This document shows positions 1-6,778 of a stretch of DNA of 9,503 bases, piece by piece. A model generated the notes under the pieces. That model worked only from the letters and a program-made list of their open reading frames with translations, ran no database searches and was not told the DNA's origin. The stretch's first letter is position 1; each line of letters opens with the position of its first letter. The position numbers and the translations under genes were made by a program. The DNA comes from Verrucomicrobiales bacterium (lineage in GTDB: Bacteria > Verrucomicrobiota > Verrucomicrobiia > Limisphaerales > J093). The stretch is taken from assembly GCA_024233305.1 (NCBI GenBank), contig JACKPV010000054.1:1-9503 (forward strand), read 5' to 3'.

Positions 1-5
1 CAGAT

Positions 6-533
6 TCACTCCCGCAAGCCTGATGGAGGTGTAGCTGCGGTCGCCTGGACCTCCGCGGCGAAGGACCGGACGGAATCCCACACCCGGCGCAGCGTGTCCT
101 GCCGATTGCTGGTCAGGAGCCGGCGGAGGTTGGTGCGCTCGAGAAAGTCGTCCGGAAGGCTGAGGATCGCCGCCGGGGTGGCCCCCTCGAAAAGTCCGCA
201 AAGGGTGACGGCAAGGGCCTTGACCACCAGCGAATCCGAATCGCAGCGAAACGAACAGCGCCCTTCCTCCCAACGCTTCTGCAGCCAGAGCCGCGAGAGG
301 CAGCCCGGCACGAGGTTCTCCTCGGTTCGGGCACTGGCGGGGAGCACCGGGGAGCGCCGCGCCTCGGCAATCAACCAGTTCAATCGTTCCGGAGCACCGA
401 CCAGTGATCGCAGTCGTGCGGCCAGGGTGACTTCCCGAGTGGCGATCAGGTCGGCGGCGACGAAGCCCGGTCCGGGCGCCAAGGCTGCCGGGCCCGGCGC
501 CTGTGTCCCTGATTGCTGCTCGTGCGAGACCAT
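6..533 (-). CDS. sufE: SufE-family Fe-S cluster assembly sulfur acceptor
   Basis: SufE proteins accept persulfide sulfur from a SufS-type cysteine desulfurase and stimulate it during cytoplasmic Fe-S cluster assembly. The 175-residue product shows the family core at about residues 48-160: the stretch ARTEENLVPGCLSRLWL, whose Cys78 is the expected sulfur-accepting cysteine; a later block with FRCDSDSLVVKALAV; and the C-terminal part containing LPDDFLERTNLRRLLTSNR. Family members are usually about 140-150 residues, so the first 45 residues, rich in Ala, Gly and Pro, are an extension. I chose the ATG at 533. The frame stays open to an ATG at 698, but the added residues are low-complexity and unlike SufE. 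An ATG at 611 is also possible, and none of the three has a ribosome-binding site. The stop is at 6-8. No sufS, sufB or sufC is visible. It is transcribed away from nrdR. Family is secure; the start is uncertain. Confidence 0.87.
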   Translation of the reverse strand: MVSHEQQSGTQAPGPAALAPGPGFVAADLIATREVTLAARLRSLVGAPERLNWLIAEARRSPVLPASARTEENLVPGCLSRLWLQKRWEEGRCSFRCDSDSLVVKALAVTLCGLFEGATPAAILSLPDDFLERTNLRRLLTSNRQDTLRRVWDSVRSFAAEVQATAATPPSGLRE

Positions 534-914
534 CGTTCCAGTTGCCGGAGGAGGTTGAACCCGACCGATGAGCGGGTCAACGACGCGCTCGCCCCCTTGT
601 CGCGTCGCCATGAGCACGGAAGGCCGGTTTCGCGGTCGGCGGAGCGACAGTGGAACTGGCTCCTGCCATGGTCGTCCATTGTGGGGCAACAGCGACATCG
701 CTCCGATGGCCGTGCCCGGAGCCGTCCCTTACGGGGGGGGGGCTTTCGTAGTCGGCGGATGAAAAAGGAGAGGAAACAAGGGTGCCGGGCGAACTTACGC
801 CTGCAACAGCGAAGGGAGTCCACATGATCAGCCGTCCAAGTCCTCGGTCCCCCCAAAACTCAGCCCAGGCGATGCCGAGGCGAACACCTTGCGAGACTGC
901 TGACGTTCCGGCAT

Positions 915-944
915 TTGGCTTGACGCCACAATATTTTGTATGCT
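915..944 (+). promoter_or_regulatory. Candidate sigma-70-type promoter of nrdR
   Basis: TTGGCT at 915-920 and TATGCT at 939-944 each match four of six consensus bases and are separated by 18 bp. The predicted start is near 951, leaving a leader of about 35 nt. The candidate NrdR box at 926-941 would cover the spacer and most of the -10 element. An overlapping alternative -35, TTGACG at 920-925, lacks a well-spaced -10. Neither hexamer is strong, so this rests partly on position and on the local AT-richness. Confidence 0.35.
926..941 (+). promoter_or_regulatory. Candidate NrdR box 1
   Basis: The 16-mer CCACAATATTTTGTAT agrees at 13 of 16 positions with the known NrdR-box consensus ACACWATATATWGTGT (W is A or T). 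The core ACA-N6-TGT is intact. It overlaps the candidate nrdR promoter and would place the repressor where RNA polymerase binds. NrdR boxes normally occur in pairs upstream of ribonucleotide reductase operons; here the box sits upstream of nrdR itself. Confidence 0.65.
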
Positions 945-957
945 AGTTGACGCCCTG

Positions 958-973
958 CCACATTTGGCTGTAG
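958..973 (+). promoter_or_regulatory. Candidate degenerate NrdR box 2
   Basis: CCACATTTGGCTGTAG matches the NrdR-box consensus at only 8 of 16 positions, but keeps the outer CCACA and TGTA arms seen in box 1. It begins exactly 32 bp after box 1 (16 bp between the boxes), which is the three-helical-turn spacing typical of paired NrdR boxes. The match would be ignored without that spacing. It would lie in the 5' leader or early transcribed region, ending 13 bp before the nrdR start codon. Confidence 0.4.
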
Positions 974-986
974 GTGTCTCTGGACT

Positions 987-1472
987 ATGCGATGTCCCAA
1001 ATGCGAATGCCGGGATGACAAGGTGATCGACTCGCGGGCCTCCCGCGAGGGTGCGACGATCCGGCGGCGGCGCGAGTGCCTGGCTTGCGGACATCGGTTC
1101 ACCACCTACGAAGCCATCGAACAGCAGCCGCTAATGGTCATTAAGCGCGACGGGCGACGGGAGGAGTTCAACCGGGAAAAGCTCCTGGGGGGGATTCGGC
1201 GCGCCTGTGAAAAGCGGCCGATCAGTCCGAAGACCATTGAGGAAGCCGTCGAGCGCATCATCGCCGAACTGCACGATCAATATGACGGCGAGGTGCCCGG
1301 GCAGGAGATCGGGGCCCGGGTGAGCGAGGCGCTGCGGGGTTTGGACGGGGTGGCTTTCGTGCGGTTTGCCAGCGTTTACCGCCGGTTCGAGGAGGCCGAC
1401 GAGTTCGTGGATGCGGTGAAGAAACTGGAGGTGCGCCGTGATTCAGCTACATTCCGACTACCTGGTTTTTAA
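987..1472 (+). CDS. nrdR: Transcriptional repressor NrdR
   Basis: NrdR is the zinc-ribbon and ATP-cone repressor of ribonucleotide reductase genes; it senses ATP/dATP and binds paired NrdR boxes. The 161-residue product starts with the canonical MRCPKC. Cys3, Cys6, Cys31 and Cys34 form the zinc ribbon, followed by GHRFTTYE. The ATP-cone covers about residues 49-139: it begins MVIKRDGRREEFNREKL and ends with FVRFASVYRRFEEADEF. Length is usual for the family, with a short C-terminal tail. The ATG at 987 gives the conserved N-terminus; only a weak AGGTG lies upstream (972-976). No ribonucleotide reductase gene is in the window. The 3' end overlaps the next gene by 35 bp. The upstream operator candidates suggest autoregulation. 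Confidence 0.98.
   Translation: MRCPKCECRDDKVIDSRASREGATIRRRRECLACGHRFTTYEAIEQQPLMVIKRDGRREEFNREKLLGGIRRACEKRPISPKTIEEAVERIIAELHDQYDGEVPGQEIGARVSEALRGLDGVAFVRFASVYRRFEEADEFVDAVKKLEVRRDSATFRLPGF
1427..1433 (+). promoter_or_regulatory. Ribosome-binding site of the nrdR-overlapping gene
   Basis: GGAGGTG lies inside the nrdR coding sequence, four bases before a GTG start at 1438. It is the only strong Shine-Dalgarno match upstream of any gene start in this window. It decides the GTG start of the next gene and suggests translational coupling, with ribosomes translating nrdR opening or reinitiating at this site. Confidence 0.75.
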
Positions 1473-2022
1473 GACCGCGTCCGGCGCCGTGCCCTGCTCG
1501 GCGGAATTTGTCGCCATCGAATTGATGGGCGATTCCGCCCAGTTGCTGGATCCCGAGGTGCTCCAGCACGTGACCGAAGGGGTGCTGCACCACTTTCGCG
1601 TCGAACTGGGGAAGGACTCCGTTTCGGTCGACGAATTCTCCTCCGCGCTGGCCCGGGTGTTGCGGGGTTTTGGCTTCGAGGTCACGGTGGCCGAGATGCC
1701 CGAAGGCTTGCCCACGGGTGCGCCCGAACCGACCGGACCCGCGCTCGTGACCGAGTCGGATCTCCACCGGCTGGCCAGCGAATCCGGAAAGTCCTTCGAG
1801 CTGGGCTTCTTCCCGCGGCTACGGACGGAGGTGCAGGAACGACTCCGCGAGGCGCCGCGCATGATGCGGTTCACCGGGCTGCGGTCGTGCGTCAAGCAGC
1901 TCGCGGGCGCGCGGCGATGGTCGGGGCGTTGCCAGCGGCTGAATGACCAGATCGTCGAGTTCCTCCGCCAGTGCCTTTCGGAGGAGCACCCCGGGGGCAA
2001 CTGCGCGCTCCTCGTTGTCTGA
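1438..2022 (+). CDS. Conserved-looking hypothetical protein coupled to nrdR
   Basis: I do not recognise this 194-residue protein. The start is GTG, chosen because GGAGGTG is correctly spaced and the frame overlaps nrdR by 35 bp. It has no signal peptide or membrane segment. Residues 1-30 look like short beta strands. Residues 38-83, including HVTEGVLHHFRVELG and VSVDEFSSALARVLRGFGFEV, read as paired helices and weakly resemble the helical half of an ATP-cone; this is a visual impression only. Residues 84-105 are a Pro/Gly-rich linker. Residues 107-182 form a basic, mostly helical C-terminal domain with cysteines at 151, 165 and 179; Cys189 lies near the hydrophobic end LLVV. Overlap with nrdR suggests co-expression and possibly a role in nucleotide or NrdR-related regulation. 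Confidence 0.85.
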   Translation: MIQLHSDYLVFKTASGAVPCSAEFVAIELMGDSAQLLDPEVLQHVTEGVLHHFRVELGKDSVSVDEFSSALARVLRGFGFEVTVAEMPEGLPTGAPEPTGPALVTESDLHRLASESGKSFELGFFPRLRTEVQERLREAPRMMRFTGLRSCVKQLAGARRWSGRCQRLNDQIVEFLRQCLSEEHPGGNCALLVV

Positions 2023-2042
2023 CCCGTCCCGCACTGATCGAC

Positions 2043-2066
2043 GCGAGGCCTCTCCGGTCCTCTCGC
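2043..2066 (+). terminator. Weak stem-loop after the nrdR-linked gene
   Basis: GCGAG (2043-2047) can pair with CTCGC (2062-2066) across a 14-nt loop, 20 bp after the stop codon of the unknown gene. An 8-bp palindrome, GAGGCCTC (2046-2053), competes with it. There is no T tract, so intrinsic termination is not supported beyond the stem itself. Confidence 0.15.
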
Positions 2067-2151
2067 ACCCATCCCGGTTCGGAGATTCCAGCCAGCGGAG
2101 TTTCCCCTTGCCCGCCGGACGTTTGATCAGGACCCTCTACGCCACACTGCC

Positions 2152-2493
2152 ATGGAAAAAACGCTGTTTCAGAAGATCTGTGACAAGGAGTTGTCCGCCC
2201 AGGTCGTCTACGAGGATGCCGATGTGGTGGCGTTCCGGGACATCAACCCGCAGGCGCCGACGCACGTGCTGATCGTTCCCCGCAAGCCCATCGCGCGCAT
2301 CGCCGAGGCGGACGCCGGGGACGCCGGTTTGCTGGGGCGACTGCTACTCAAGGCTGCCGAAGTGGCACGCACCCTTGGTCTCGAACGTGGATTCCGTCTG
2401 GTCGTGAACAATGGCCCCGACGGGGGCGAAGCCGTGCCGCATCTGCATGTCCACATCCTCGGGGGCCGACCGATGCAGTGGCCGCCCGGTTGA
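2152..2493 (+). CDS. HIT-family (HINT-type) nucleotide hydrolase
   Basis: Histidine-triad proteins of the HINT branch are small cytoplasmic hydrolases acting on purine nucleoside phosphoramidates and related adenylated compounds. The 113-residue product covers the whole fold. It starts MEKTLFQKICDKELSAQVVY, followed by the strand-rich FRDINPQAPTHVLIVPRKP (28-46), the segment RLVVNNGPDGGEAVPHLHVH (82-101), and the signature HLHVHI with His97, His99 and His101. His101 is the expected nucleophile position of the triad's last His-x-His pair. The closing GGRPMQWPPG is typical. The ATG at 2152 is the natural start; no Shine-Dalgarno is visible. A 129-bp gap separates it from the previous gene, so an own promoter is possible. 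It converges with the URO-D-like gene. Confidence 0.97.
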   Translation: MEKTLFQKICDKELSAQVVYEDADVVAFRDINPQAPTHVLIVPRKPIARIAEADAGDAGLLGRLLLKAAEVARTLGLERGFRLVVNNGPDGGEAVPHLHVHILGGRPMQWPPG

Positions 2494-2642
2494 TCGGACG
2501 CCGCTGGACCGCCAATTTCCGACCGCCGCCCGCAGGGCCGCGCACCGACCAAACGCCCGGGGGAAGGAGCGCCGAAAGGAGGCTCGCGTCCGGACATTGC
2601 CGCCCCGGCATACTCCGGGAAGCCGCGCGCCGTTCGGCGGCC
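2494..2642. other. Convergent intergenic region
   Basis: These 149 bp lie between the 3' ends of the HIT gene and the URO-D-like gene. A 5-bp GC stem (CCCGG 2604-2608 with CCGGG 2615-2619, 6-nt loop) and a small CGCC-GTTC-GGCG hairpin are present, but neither has a T tract on either strand. I cannot call a bidirectional terminator. Confidence 0.4.
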
Positions 2643-3872
2643 TCATCCCGCCGTCACCGCGTCGAACATGGCAATCGTGTTCTCGGGCGGCACGTCCGCC
2701 AGGATGTTGTGGACCTGTTGGAACACGTAACCCCCGCCAGGACGCCAAATGTCCAGCAATCGCCGGACGTGATCGCGTACGTCACCGGGCGTCGCGTGGG
2801 ACAGGATGTGGCGCGTGTCGCAGCCGCCTCCCCAGAACGTCAGGCGATTGCCGAAATCCCGTTTCAATCCTTCAGGTTCCATGCCGCGGCACGTGATTTG
2901 CACCGGGTTGATGGCTTCGAGGCCGGCGTCAATGAGGCCCGGCAACAGTTCGCGCACCCCGCCGCAGCAGTGCAGTTGGATCTTCACCGCCGGCGCGAGT
3001 TCCTTGACCCGCTGCCACATCAGCCGTTCCCGGGGCTGAAAGAACTCCCGGTACATCCGCGGCGAGATCTGCGGTCCGTTCTGCATGCCCAAATCGTCGC
3101 CGAACAGAATGATGTCGATGTGCGCTCCCACCGCGCCAAGGAACGCGTCGAGGTTCCGCAGGTGGATTTCCACCACGCGGTCCAGAAAACGATGGGCCCG
3201 GGCGGGGTCGGCGGCCAGGAGGAGCAGGAAGTTGTCATTCCGATAGAAGAACTGGCCCATCTCGAGCAGGTTCCCGCCGAAGAGACCGATGATGGCCCGG
3301 TCGGTTTCGGCGCGCAGCATCCGGGCGCCTTCCGCCAGGAGTTGGCCACCGTCCGGACCGTCCACAATCGGGCCGGGCGGCGATTTCACTCCCGTCCACA
3401 TGCCTTCGTCGAAATACTCCTCCAGATGCGGGATGTCGTCCTCGTCGGCGAAGGGATACGAAGCCTGCTCGAAATAGAGCACCCCTTCCGGCATGCGGGC
3501 GATGATCCGGTTCGAGGGGGACCGCAGCACCCATTCGCCCGCGACCTTCTCGGGTCGCACCCATGCGGGCACGAGACAGGGGCTTCCGTCCGGCAACACC
3601 CATTCCGTCCACCAACGGTCGTCGCGGGCAAACGCCCGACCGAGTTCGATGGTGTCCACGCGGAACCGTTGCAGCACATCTTCGTCCACGATGGCGAGTT
3701 GCTGGACGGGGTCATAGACCCGGATGGGCCGGCGGGGCAACCCGAGGCATTCGCGCAAGCGGGCGTAGGCGATGGCGCTGATGCCTGACGAGCGATGACC
3801 GGAGAGATCGATGGGAACCCGGTCCGGTTCCTGGTGGTCCAGCGCGCAGAGCACTCGCTCACGGGGTGTCAT
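2643..3872 (-). CDS. URO-D superfamily protein, cobalamin methyltransferase-like
   Basis: The 409-residue product begins MTPRERVLCALDHQEPDRVP, the usual start of non-HemE members of the uroporphyrinogen decarboxylase superfamily, which includes MtaA/CmuA-type corrinoid methyltransferases. A TIM barrel is expected over the rest. Landmarks are FGGNLLEMGQFFY (198-210), DIILFGDDLGMQNGPQISP (253-271), LHCCGG (300-305), GGGCDT (348-353) and VFQQVHNILADVPPENT (383-399). His301 and Cys303 fit the His-x-Cys part of the zinc site of the methyltransferases; Cys351 could be the third ligand, although its place differs from the usual late cysteine. The HemE motif RQAGRY is absent, so haem synthesis is unlikely. 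No signal peptide is seen. Substrate unknown; no corrinoid protein gene is nearby. It is divergent from the hydrolase cassette, with which it may share control. Confidence 0.93.
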   Translation of the reverse strand: MTPRERVLCALDHQEPDRVPIDLSGHRSSGISAIAYARLRECLGLPRRPIRVYDPVQQLAIVDEDVLQRFRVDTIELGRAFARDDRWWTEWVLPDGSPCLVPAWVRPEKVAGEWVLRSPSNRIIARMPEGVLYFEQASYPFADEDDIPHLEEYFDEGMWTGVKSPPGPIVDGPDGGQLLAEGARMLRAETDRAIIGLFGGNLLEMGQFFYRNDNFLLLLAADPARAHRFLDRVVEIHLRNLDAFLGAVGAHIDIILFGDDLGMQNGPQISPRMYREFFQPRERLMWQRVKELAPAVKIQLHCCGGVRELLPGLIDAGLEAINPVQITCRGMEPEGLKRDFGNRLTFWGGGCDTRHILSHATPGDVRDHVRRLLDIWRPGGGYVFQQVHNILADVPPENTIAMFDAVTAG

Positions 3873-3878
3873 GAAGCG

Positions 3879-3907
3879 ATGACACGGCGAATCAGCCGGT
3901 TTGTCAA
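3879..3907 (-). promoter_or_regulatory. Candidate promoter of the URO-D-like gene, leaderless
   Basis: On the minus strand, a perfect -35 TTGACA (3907-3902) is followed by 17 bp and a -10 TGTCAT (3884-3879, four of six consensus bases). If the -10 occupies -12 to -7, position +1 is 3872, the A of the start codon. The transcript would then have no leader, which agrees with the absence of a Shine-Dalgarno sequence. A 5-of-6 match in the other direction, TTGTCA at 3901-3906, overlaps it, but no matching -10 was found for the hydrolase genes. Confidence 0.55.
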
Positions 3908-3973
3908 TTCGACGGTCCCCGCATCAGCGAAAATGCTTCACCGCTCCGGGCACCCGCGGCACTATCCCCGCCC

Positions 3974-6751
3974 ATGAAGCTGACGTTCTGCCTTCTTCCG
4001 CTGTTGGCCTTCGCCGTCCCGGCGGGCGCCGCCATCCCGTTGCCCGAACATCCGCGCCCGGATTTCGAGCGCGCGGACTGGGTCAATCTGAACGGTCGCT
4101 GGGCCTTCCAGTTTGATGCGGAGGACGTGGGTGAGCAGCAGGGCTGGCCCGCTGGCGCGACCGGGTTTTCGCGGCAGATCACCGTTCCGTATTCCTGGGG
4201 ATCGAACCTCTCGGGGATCGCGAACGAAGCGGATCTCGGCTGGTACCTACGGGAAATCAACGTGCCGGCGGACTGGCAGGGGCGGCGGGTCCACTTGGTG
4301 GTCGGGGCCAGCGACTGGCACACGACCGCCTGGCTGGATGGCGAACTGCTGGGGAAACACCGCGGTGGCTACACCCCGTTCGAGTTCGACCTGACCCCGC
4401 ACGTCAAGTGGGGCCAAAGCCAGAAGCTGGTGCTGCGGGTGGACGATCGTCCCCATCCGTTCAAACTCGAAGGCAAGCAGGGTTATGGCGCCGCCAAGGG
4501 AATCTGGCAGACGATTTACCTCGAAGCCCGACCGGAGTTCCACCTTGAGACATTGCATTTCGTGCCGGACATCGATGCCGGCCGGGTGCGGGTGCGGGGT
4601 TCGGTGAGCGTGCCGCCGCCGTCCGGTTCGACGCTGGCCCTGCACTTCCGGACCGGGGACCTGGATGGCATCCGACGTTCCATCGACCGCATTTCACGGG
4701 ATTTCGAGTTCGACGTGGCGGTGCCTGACGCCCGGCTCTGGTCGTTGGAGGATCCGTTCCTGTACGAGGTCGACGCCACCCTGTCGGCGGGGGAACAGAC
4801 CGATCGGGTGAGCACCTATTTCGGGATGCGGAAGATCAGTGTGGTGGACCTGCCGGGGACCACGTTCCCCTATATCGCGCTCAACAACGAGCCTGTGTAC
4901 ATCCGGTGCACGCTGGATCAGGCTTATCATCCGGACGGGTTCTACACGTGGCCCAGCGACGCGTTCATGCGGGACGAGATTCTCCGGACCAAACGGATCG
5001 GGCTGAACTCGCAGCGGATTCACGTGAAGATCGACCTGCCCCGCAAGCTCTACTGGGCCGACCGGCTCGGGGTCCTGCTGATGTGCGATGTGCCGAACAG
5101 CTGGGGGCAGCCGGACAACGAAATGCGGTTCGAGATCGAGACCGCCCTGCGGGGGATGATCCGGCGGGACTTCAACCATCCCTCGATCTTCTCCTGGGTG
5201 CCCTTCAACGAGACCTGGGGCTTGTTCACCCGACAGGGCGAGGGGAAGCGCGCCTATCTGCCGGACACCCAGGATTGGGTCGCCTCGGTCTACCAACTGG
5301 CCAAACAGCTCGATCCTACCCGCCTCGTCGAGGACAACTCGCCGTGCAACCTGGACCACGTCGCGACCGACATCAACTCGTGGCATGCCTACCTGCCTGG
5401 GTATGCATGGGCCGAGCACCTGACGCAGGTGACCGGCGACACGTTCGCGGGTTCGGAATGGAACTTCATCGGGGGGAACTCGCAGGGCCGGCAGCCCTTG
5501 TTCAACAGCGAGTGTGGCAACGTCTGGGGGTATGAAGGCAGCACGGGCGACTGCGACTGGAGCTGGGATTACCACATCATGATGAACGAATTCCGCCGGC
5601 ATCCCCAGGTGTGCGGCTGGCTTTATACCGAGCACCATGATGTGATCAACGAGTGGAACGGGTATTATCGGTTCGATCGGACCGACAAGGTGACCGGTCT
5701 CGAGGATCTGGTCAGCGGGATGACCCTGCGCGACCTGCACGGGCCCTTCTATATCTCGACCGGCAGCGATCTGTGCCTGGACGCCACGCCGGGTTCGCGG
5801 ATCGAGATTCCCCTCTGGGCCTCGTTCCTGACCGGCAGCGCACCTGACCGCGACCTGGTCCTGCGGGTGCAGCAATACGGCTGGGATTCGCTGGGCCGCA
5901 CCTGGGCGCTCGGGCACGAGCTGATGGACGTGCCGTTCAAGCCGTGGATGTCCGGCGCGTTGAAGCCGCTCAAGCTCAAGCTGCCCGAGGGGCGCGGCCT
6001 GATGATCGTGGCGATGCAACTCGAAACCCGGGCCGGCCTCGCACTGCACCGGAACTTTACCACCATCCGCCTGACGGACGGGCCGTTGCCGCGCGATGCG
6101 ACCTTGAAATTCGGCAAGGCACGCCAGCGCGTGCTGCGGTTCGCTCCGGCGGGTTTCGCGGCGTCCGAATGGTCCCTGAAGCAGTGGCAGGTGCTGGATG
6201 GACGCAAGGTCAACGGCGCGGGACACGGCTTCTTCGAGTATCGCATTCCGTGGCCGGCGGACCAGGACCTCGGGAAGGTGGCCGGCGCGTCGCTGGTGTT
6301 CGAGGCTTCGGCGAAACAGCTTTTCGGCAAGGACCGCGAAGGCGCGGGCCAGCAGGAGGGCGATTTCATGCGTGGTCGGGGAACGCATGACCCGAGCTTG
6401 AACCCGAATGCCTACCCGATGACCGACACAGTCGCCACTCCGAGCGAGGTCCGGGTGCGCGTGAACGGGCAGACGGTGGCGGTGGCGGCGTTGCCCGACG
6501 ATCCAGCCGACCATCGCGGCATTCTCTCGTGGCATGCCCAGTTGCGCGACCGCCGCCTGCGGGAGGCGGGCTCCTACGGGTACCTCATCAACGCCTCGAT
6601 TCCCGCCGAAGCCCTCCAGGCCAGCGCGGACACGGGGGAGATCGTGGTGCGCTTCGAGGTCGATGCCGCCTTGCCCGGAGGGCTCGCTCTTTACGGCGAG
6701 GACTTCGGACGTTATCCGGTCGAGCCGGCGATCGTTCTGAACCTGCGCTGA
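3974..6751 (+). CDS. Exported glycoside hydrolase family 2 protein
   Basis: Family-2 enzymes are retaining exo-glycosidases (beta-galactosidases, beta-glucuronidases, beta-mannosidases and others). The 925-residue product begins with a signal peptide (MKLTFCLLPLLAFAVPAGAA, cleavage near residue 19-20), so it acts outside the cytoplasm. Approximate domains: sugar-binding jelly roll at 27-190 (WVNLNGRWAF, DWHTTAWLDG), Ig-like sandwich 190-290, TIM barrel 300-590. The acid/base is probably Glu413 in FNETWG and the nucleophile Glu513 in FNSECGN. The later motif GWLYTEHHDVINEWNGYY (548-565) is typical of the family. A beta-rich region (595-700) and a C-terminal jelly-roll-like domain (about 730-925) follow. 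Substrate cannot be read from sequence. No ribosome-binding site precedes the ATG. It is 27 bp upstream of the beta-helix gene, most likely in one operon. Confidence 0.95.
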   Translation: MKLTFCLLPLLAFAVPAGAAIPLPEHPRPDFERADWVNLNGRWAFQFDAEDVGEQQGWPAGATGFSRQITVPYSWGSNLSGIANEADLGWYLREINVPADWQGRRVHLVVGASDWHTTAWLDGELLGKHRGGYTPFEFDLTPHVKWGQSQKLVLRVDDRPHPFKLEGKQGYGAAKGIWQTIYLEARPEFHLETLHFVPDIDAGRVRVRGSVSVPPPSGSTLALHFRTGDLDGIRRSIDRISRDFEFDVAVPDARLWSLEDPFLYEVDATLSAGEQTDRVSTYFGMRKISVVDLPGTTFPYIALNNEPVYIRCTLDQAYHPDGFYTWPSDAFMRDEILRTKRIGLNSQRIHVKIDLPRKLYWADRLGVLLMCDVPNSWGQPDNEMRFEIETALRGMIRRDFNHPSIFSWVPFNETWGLFTRQGEGKRAYLPDTQDWVASVYQLAKQLDPTRLVEDNSPCNLDHVATDINSWHAYLPGYAWAEHLTQVTGDTFAGSEWNFIGGNSQGRQPLFNSECGNVWGYEGSTGDCDWSWDYHIMMNEFRRHPQVCGWLYTEHHDVINEWNGYYRFDRTDKVTGLEDLVSGMTLRDLHGPFYISTGSDLCLDATPGSRIEIPLWASFLTGSAPDRDLVLRVQQYGWDSLGRTWALGHELMDVPFKPWMSGALKPLKLKLPEGRGLMIVAMQLETRAGLALHRNFTTIRLTDGPLPRDATLKFGKARQRVLRFAPAGFAASEWSLKQWQVLDGRKVNGAGHGFFEYRIPWPADQDLGKVAGASLVFEASAKQLFGKDREGAGQQEGDFMRGRGTHDPSLNPNAYPMTDTVATPSEVRVRVNGQTVAVAALPDDPADHRGILSWHAQLRDRRLREAGSYGYLINASIPAEALQASADTGEIVVRFEVDAALPGGLALYGEDFGRYPVEPAIVLNLR

Positions 6752-6778
6752 ACCCGCTGAAGCCGGTCGCCCCGTAGC

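Larger units (their letters stand above)
534..986. other. Intergenic region between divergent sufE and nrdR
   Basis: These roughly 450 bp lie between two divergent genes. Open frames on both strands give Arg- and Pro-rich translations with no recognisable motif, so I call no gene. The segment holds a run of ten G residues at 733-742 and, close to nrdR, a relatively AT-rich stretch at about 905-950 containing the NrdR promoter and operator candidates listed separately. No convincing sufE promoter could be placed. A 5' extension of the sufE frame up to 698 cannot be excluded. Confidence 0.6.

Noticed and set aside
534..698. Upstream extension of sufE to the ATG at 698
   Set aside because: The 55 extra residues are rich in Pro, Arg and Gly with no resemblance to SufE. 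The family core begins well after the ATG at 533.
2604..2619. GC stem CCCGG/CCGGG between the convergent HIT and URO-D-like genes as a bidirectional terminator
   Set aside because: Only five base pairs and no T tract on either strand; such stems are expected by chance in GC-rich DNA.
2478..3788. A 436-codon plus-strand frame opposite the URO-D-like gene
   Set aside because: It has the same codon alignment artefact, overlaps the HIT gene end, and has no recognisable domain; the minus-strand product is an obvious URO-D superfamily protein.
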